From assembly GCA_933822405.4 (NCBI GenBank), contig CAKOGP040002019.1, positions 1-11,253 of the forward strand: 11,253 nucleotides of DNA. The letters run 5' to 3'. The stretch comes from Cylindrotheca closterium (lineage: Eukaryota > Bacillariophyta > Bacillariophyceae > Bacillariales > Bacillariaceae). The first letter of the stretch is position 1; every line of letters begins with the position of its first letter. Made by a program: the position numbers and the translations under genes. The notes under the pieces were generated by a model that saw only the letters and a program-made list of their open reading frames with translations, had not been told where the DNA came from and did no database searches. Below, piece after piece: positions 7,685-11,253 of the stretch.

Positions 7685-7932
7685 GTCAGCCAAAACAGAT
7701 CAATCACTGGACGAAATATAGACAAGGAAAACTTGTGACTACCAGGTTCTTTCAGACTACAAAACTACACGTACGGAAGACAGACCATGTACTTCCCAAA
7801 ATAATGGTCCCCTCAATGTTGACTTGATACATGAATCAAGAAACATTGCAATGTACCTCTCGTGGAGGACGCCCAAGCCGACACAGTCCAAGGATGACCA
7901 TGCCCACTGAAAGCAAAGGCGATTCATCGGCT
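7685..7932. other. Junction between Copia segments, possible 3' tail or LTR remnant
   Basis: No coding frame persists here. On the minus strand, about 115 bases after the RNase H stop, a purine tract (TTGAGGGGA, reverse complement of about 7807-7815) resembles the polypurine tract that precedes a Copia 3' LTR. I cannot find a second LTR copy in the window, so an LTR is only suggested. The seam with the linker-RT segment lies between here and about 7690. Confidence 0.3.
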
Positions 7933-8406
7933 TTAGTGTGGAGGCAGACCAAAAAGCACATTCAGAGCTTTGATCGCAGATTGTACCACTCTTGGAATTT
8001 TGTCTTCTTCATACATAATAAACTCCACCAGACGAGCACGTTGTCTACCAGTATGAATCTTTGTCAACATATTGGCAAGATTTGTTTTGGTTCCTTCCCA
8101 AGCAACCCGAATAAGATCACTTGCACATTTTGAACGAACATAATGATAAGCAACAGAATTGCTTTTCTTTTTCAAGACAGATTCCGGGCAACTTGCGTTC
8201 ATCACAACAGAGTTGTTATCAACAAGAGTATGACAATGGCCATCAATCGGTACGCCCATCATTTGCAATTTGTATACTAGACCTTCAACCAATTCAGCAC
8301 CAGTCTTCAATGCAGCAAATTCACTTCCAAAAGAACTTGTTTCGACAGCATTCTGCTTCTTTGAATACCAAACGATTGGTGCATGACTTAAGAGGATAAG
8401 AACAGC
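7933..8406 (-). pseudogene. Copia RNase H domain, N-terminally truncated
   Basis: The frame reads HAPIVWYSKKQNAVETSSF, GSEFAALK, VDNNSVVMNASCPESVLKKK and TNLANMLTK, the usual order of Copia RNase H motifs. The catalytic Glu (GSEF) and Asp (VDNN) are present. The first Asp, which lies before the segment corresponding to AVLILLSHAP, is missing because integrase sequence precedes it directly. The conserved Asp of the AD-x-LTK motif is Asn (codon AAT at 8073-8071). About 35 residues follow to the stop. The domain lies upstream of the RT on the same strand, the reverse of the normal Copia order, so it is displaced. It could come from a second Copia lineage. Confidence 0.85.
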
Positions 8407-8640
8407 GGTAGGCTCGTGGTCTCCAGCTGCAGTCAGGTCAATAGTAACACCCATAGTGTCTAGCATATCATCTGTGAGAGGAATGAATGCCCAATCACAC
8501 TTGATGATCTTGACTTGAAAGCCTGCCTTGTTCTAGCGGCGGAATATCTTATCCAATGCTTCAAATACATGGTCAGTCTTCAGGTTCTGCACGGGAATAC
8601 ACGGGCGATAACACACAGTGGCATCAATGTAGGTGAGAAA
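8407..8640 (-). pseudogene. Copia integrase core fragment fused in frame to RNase H
   Basis: Reading leftward from 8640, the frame gives FLTYIDATVCYRP, HVFEALDKIFRR, a TAG stop at 8535-8533, NKAGFQVKIIKCDWAF and MGVTIDLTAAGDHEP. This matches the middle of a Copia integrase core, with the second catalytic Asp in KCDWAF and the region that normally leads to the catalytic Glu (DHEPE or EHVPE). At about 8407, just where that Glu would fall, the frame passes without a break into RNase H. Upstream of 8640 the homology fades into stop-rich sequence, so the zinc-binding domain and first Asp are not identified. Confidence 0.8.
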
Positions 8641-8657
8641 CTTAGCATTCTCAATCT

Positions 8658-8889
8658 CCAGTCACTAGGCCATCTTTCACTAACAACGTCGAATCGAAGA
8701 CAACAATCAGCCAAGGATTTCAACTACTATATTAGGTGCTGCTAGCGATTGTTTTTTGTTCTACTTTTGGGCAAGAATTGATGGTTTTACGCATACTTCT
8801 ATGCAAAAGAACGGAGACTGTGAGAAATGATCGGAAATTCCAGTCACTAGGCCATCTTTCAAGAACAACGTCAAGGATTTCAACTACTA
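8658..8889 (+). repeat. Dispersed direct repeat, copies at 8658-8729 and 8840-8889
   Basis: Both copies hold CCAGTCACTAGGCCATCTTT, then AACAACGTC, then AAGGATTTCAACTACTA. The first has 22 extra bases (about 8691-8712) between the last two blocks. The starts are 182 bp apart. They flank the region where integrase homology is lost. Confidence 0.85.
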
Positions 8890-8915
8890 CAAACATCGTC
8901 AGGGAGAAGGTTTGG

Positions 8916-9005
8916 AATTATTGTTATGTTGGCAATCTTCTATTGCTGGAGAAGATGCAAAATTATTGTTATGTTGGCAATCTTCTATTGCTGGAGAAGA
9001 TGCAA
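8916..9005 (+). repeat. Exact 45-bp tandem duplication
   Basis: Bases 8916-8960 and 8961-9005 are identical (start AATTATTGTTATG, end GGAGAAGATGCAA). The period is a multiple of three and the repeat lies inside an open plus-strand frame (8736-9065), but that frame has no recognisable protein character, so the repeat is probably not selected as coding. Confidence 0.95.
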
Positions 9006-9065
9006 TCATTGTTGCACGCTGCTAGACATATGAAAAAGAAAGTAAAATTCATCTTGCGATCCTAG

Positions 9066-9599
9066 AAGTAGTGTGACAAACATGCATTATTGTATAGTTC
9101 TCAACCAACTATACATGCTTACATGTCAGCAAGAGCAACGTCCTCTGAACGATGTAGAATGCCTCTGGTCAGGAGAGTGACACAGGTTCTCGTGTATGGC
9201 AAGACTGCGATGCCAGACAGCTGCTAGGTTTTACGGCCGCAAAGGCCAACATGCGGACATTGCTATTTGCCTCGCGATGACGACGCAGTCACCAAAAAAT
9301 CTTCCTTCAAGCATCAAGTCGTAGCAAGCAACTGATGGCATGATGGGAGGCGTTTTACTCCCTCCAAGGAGACGAAAAGATGAAGGCAACAAACATACAA
9401 TTTGAGGAGGAATCGAAGAAACAACAATGAGACAAAATACAATCTACGTGCAACAGACAATGTTTTTGTGTGTGTTAGTTACATCAATCTTGCGAAATTA
9501 CATGTTTTCCAGAGCGGGAGTGGCCGACTCTCCCGAGCGCCTGGCAGGCTGATTCCCCTCTAATTCCCCAAACATTACCTAGCAATAGGACACGGGGCT
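9066..9599. other. Non-coding region with a small perfect hairpin
   Basis: No supported gene. Bases 9091-9099 (TGTATAGTT) pair perfectly with 9107-9115 across a 7-base loop. It could be a short RNA hairpin or chance. The remainder, which would contain the 5' flank of the zinc-finger frame starting at 9600, shows no recognisable element; an in-frame TAA near 9565 limits how far that gene can extend upstream without splicing. Confidence 0.4.
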
Positions 9600-10994
9600 G
9601 TGCTAAATGTCAGTGGAAGTATGCTGTTCCTGTGCGTGTGCAAGACTGGGCTGAACATGACCGTGCTAATAAATAGCGGTGGACGTATGCCTGGCCTACG
9701 TGAGCATGAAACAAACGAGTTTCCGCGGAAGCAGCCATATCGCAAACAACAAAAAACTTTGCAATCATTGTTGATGGACTTGGATTTTGCTGTATCCGCG
9801 GAGGACAAAGAGGACGATGATCCTTTTTCGGCGCCCAACCTAACTGTTCTATCATCTCCAAGTGGATGCTTGTGCTTCTGTGGGAAACAGGTTTTGAACA
9901 GCTATTTCGCACGTCATCTAGCAAATAGCTGTCCTGTTGCAAATTTGAAGGGAGTCACAAGGGACGACGTAAAATTCAAAGATGATGCCAAACCCAAACT
10001 GATGAGGGCTTTTATTTGTGTTCCATGTGGGCGACTATATCTTAAAAGAGACTCGTTCTCCAAACACTTCAAAAGGAACAATTCTACAAAATGCAGGCAT
10101 GAAAGGGTGAATTTTGAGCGGGAGTGCATGGCGTATCACACGCTGCACTACATAGGTCCAACGCCAGGTGCAAGCCAGTTGGAGTCCGGAATAAGTGGGG
10201 GCGGTATTTATGTGGATAGAGTTGTACAGGAGAGTGCAGTAGATGGGTTGGTTCAAGATCAATTGCCAGACGACGCTATTTTATTGTGTCTTGGCACTAA
10301 TCATGCTGCTCTAAAGAATGAACTGGTTGACAAGATGAAGTTGCCCAGCTGTCTGGTCGAGATTTTGCTACCACTCCTTGTTTCAACAATTGGATCAAAA
10401 TCACCAGCAATCTTTGTTCAGGCTGGAATAGAGCGTGTGCGCGAGAGTCCGGATTCCCCAATGGCGTTTATTTCAGGGGCAGACAAATGGATGCGCCAGT
10501 ATTCAGCAAGGATGGTTGCCATGTTGCCTGGGAGTGTTCGCCATGAGATGCTTTCATTTCGTGTCGATACCGAGTATGAAAGCATTTTCACGGTGAGAAA
10601 CAAGATCAAACCCGTCTGCTCTGAGTTGAAAAAGATTATTCATTTCACATGGAAGGCCTTTGGTTTGATCCATGGATTTGTTGATGAATGGGCACCACTA
10701 CAAGTCCCAAAGTATCTGTACATGTTGAGTTTGCAGAATGGAGAAAATCTCATTGACGGTTCCCCCAAACTACTACAATACACATCATTTTGTTTCTTCA
10801 AATCATCAGAATCTTTGAAGGGTGCATATGCCATTGGCAGCACTTTGGCAACAATTCTTTACATCTGCCGTCTGGGCAGTCTTGGAGAGGCTTTCAAGTG
10901 TAATGGGAATAATTATATTGGTCGGCAGCTGGCTCTCTGCAAGGAGGTACAACAAGGACGGGTCATCCAGACTCTGTTGCCGCTCATAAGGTAG
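9600..10994 (+). CDS. Zinc-finger-like protein of unknown function, probably truncated by TAG
   Basis: A long frame of 464 codons counted from 9600 (GTG). The likelier starts are ATG at 9621, 9657 or 9687, the last (MPGLREHETNEF) giving 435 residues. Counting from 9600, residues 65-80 are acidic. Residues 90-111 (CLCFCGK, then FARHLANSC) and 140-165 (ICVPCGR, then FSKHFKRNNSTKC) form two C2HC-like motifs. The remaining 300 residues have natural composition with hydrophobic helices (EILLPLLVSTIG, AYAIGSTLATILYICRLG). Behind the TAG the frame stays open 57 codons to TAG at 11166-11168 (YPKALWSQLIPKIRDRF), so the TAG may be a nonsense mutation. Alternatively AAG|GTAGGT at 10988-10995 could be a splice donor. 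The paired fingers before a long unannotated domain recall fungal OrsD-like (DUF3505) proteins linked to telomeric and helicase repeats, but this is only a resemblance. DNA or RNA binding is inferred. Confidence 0.65.
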   Translation: MLNVSGSMLFLCVCKTGLNMTVLINSGGRMPGLREHETNEFPRKQPYRKQQKTLQSLLMDLDFAVSAEDKEDDDPFSAPNLTVLSSPSGCLCFCGKQVLNSYFARHLANSCPVANLKGVTRDDVKFKDDAKPKLMRAFICVPCGRLYLKRDSFSKHFKRNNSTKCRHERVNFERECMAYHTLHYIGPTPGASQLESGISGGGIYVDRVVQESAVDGLVQDQLPDDAILLCLGTNHAALKNELVDKMKLPSCLVEILLPLLVSTIGSKSPAIFVQAGIERVRESPDSPMAFISGADKWMRQYSARMVAMLPGSVRHEMLSFRVDTEYESIFTVRNKIKPVCSELKKIIHFTWKAFGLIHGFVDEWAPLQVPKYLYMLSLQNGENLIDGSPKLLQYTSFCFFKSSESLKGAYAIGSTLATILYICRLGSLGEAFKCNGNNYIGRQLALCKEVQQGRVIQTLLPLIR

Positions 10995-11168
10995 GTTCAA
11001 GAATACGAGAAACAGAGGAAGAATGGCAGATCAGGGGACTATGTGGCACAGAATGGAGATGTGGTGGTATCTGGTAGCAGGTACCCAAAGGCTTTATGGT
11101 CACAGCTTATTCCAAAGATCAGGGATAGGTTTCAGACTCTCTTCTGCAAGATTATATATACCCTATAG
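10995..11168 (+). pseudogene. In-frame continuation of the zinc-finger frame after the TAG
   Basis: Fifty-seven sense codons follow the TAG at 10992-10994 in the same frame and end at TAG 11166-11168. The composition is protein-like (VQEYEKQRKNG, then DVVVSGSRYPKALW). This supports a longer ancestral protein of about 490-520 residues. The final 85 bases of the window are purine- and then T-rich with no feature seen. Confidence 0.45.
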
Positions 11169-11253
11169 AAAAAGAAAAGGGGAAGGGTTGGCATTTTCTT
11201 TTAAGGTTGGCTTTTTCTTTAATCGTTTCTGCTGCTTTCTGTTGTTTGTGACG

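Noticed and set aside
1723..8535. A variant genetic code with TGA or TAG read as sense
   Set aside because: In-frame stops are frequent in the retroelements, but both TGA and TAG occur, frameshifts and lost catalytic residues accompany them, and other frames end normally. Decay explains all of it.
8736..9065. Plus-strand 109-codon frame containing a 15-residue repeat
   Set aside because: No protein-like character outside the duplication, and it lies in debris next to the minus-strand integrase. Its periodicity comes from the 45-bp duplication.
7685..9600. A pair of long terminal repeats flanking the Copia element
   Set aside because: I compared the tail after RNase H with the region right of the integrase and saw no matching pair. 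Only a polypurine-like tract is suggestive.

Overview
The window looks like a repeat-rich, transposon-degraded stretch of a nuclear eukaryotic genome, most likely a diatom or another stramenopile. The main reason is the retroelement content: Copia-type integrase, reverse transcriptase (RT) and RNase H motifs of the kind common in diatoms, and a LINE-type RNase H followed by a Cys/His-rich tail. I see no bacterial-style operons, Shine-Dalgarno sites, tRNA or rRNA. The organism call is an inference from motif resemblance, made without a search.

Layout. (1) 1-1400: two unrecognised reading frames diverge from about 470-545: a charged, nuclear-type protein on the minus strand that runs off the left edge, and a weaker plus-strand frame. 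(2) 1435-2781: a relic of a LINE 3' end, then an unrecognised minus-strand gene interrupted by one TGA. (3) 2790-3910: a dense array of about 30-bp repeats alternating between the two orientations, so that it forms a series of large imperfect palindromes; its right part is a 435/338-bp tandem duplication. (4) 3911-4660: non-coding sequence with three separate short tandem duplications and a 14-bp perfect palindrome. (5) 4680-6087, minus strand: the 3' end of a non-LTR retrotransposon with RNase H, broken by frameshifts and with the catalytic Glu replaced by Lys. (6) 6081-8640, minus strand: a scrambled Copia element. A piece of integrase is joined directly to RNase H, and this lies upstream of the linker and RT instead of downstream. 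At least five in-frame stops and a frameshift make it dead. (7) 8650-9600: non-coding sequence with more local duplications. (8) 9600-11168, plus strand: a long frame with two C2HC-like zinc-finger motifs, ended by a TAG behind which the same frame stays open for 57 codons.

How it fits together: this is not a functional gene cluster but layered insertion, rearrangement and decay. Two features stand out. One is the palindromic 30-bp repeat array, which no gene here explains. The other is the damage in the retroelements, where several lesions read as CpG-to-TpG/CpA changes, as expected of methylated, silenced DNA. Head-to-tail duplications of 33-66 bp, nearly always two copies, recur along the window and suggest a common local duplication mechanism.
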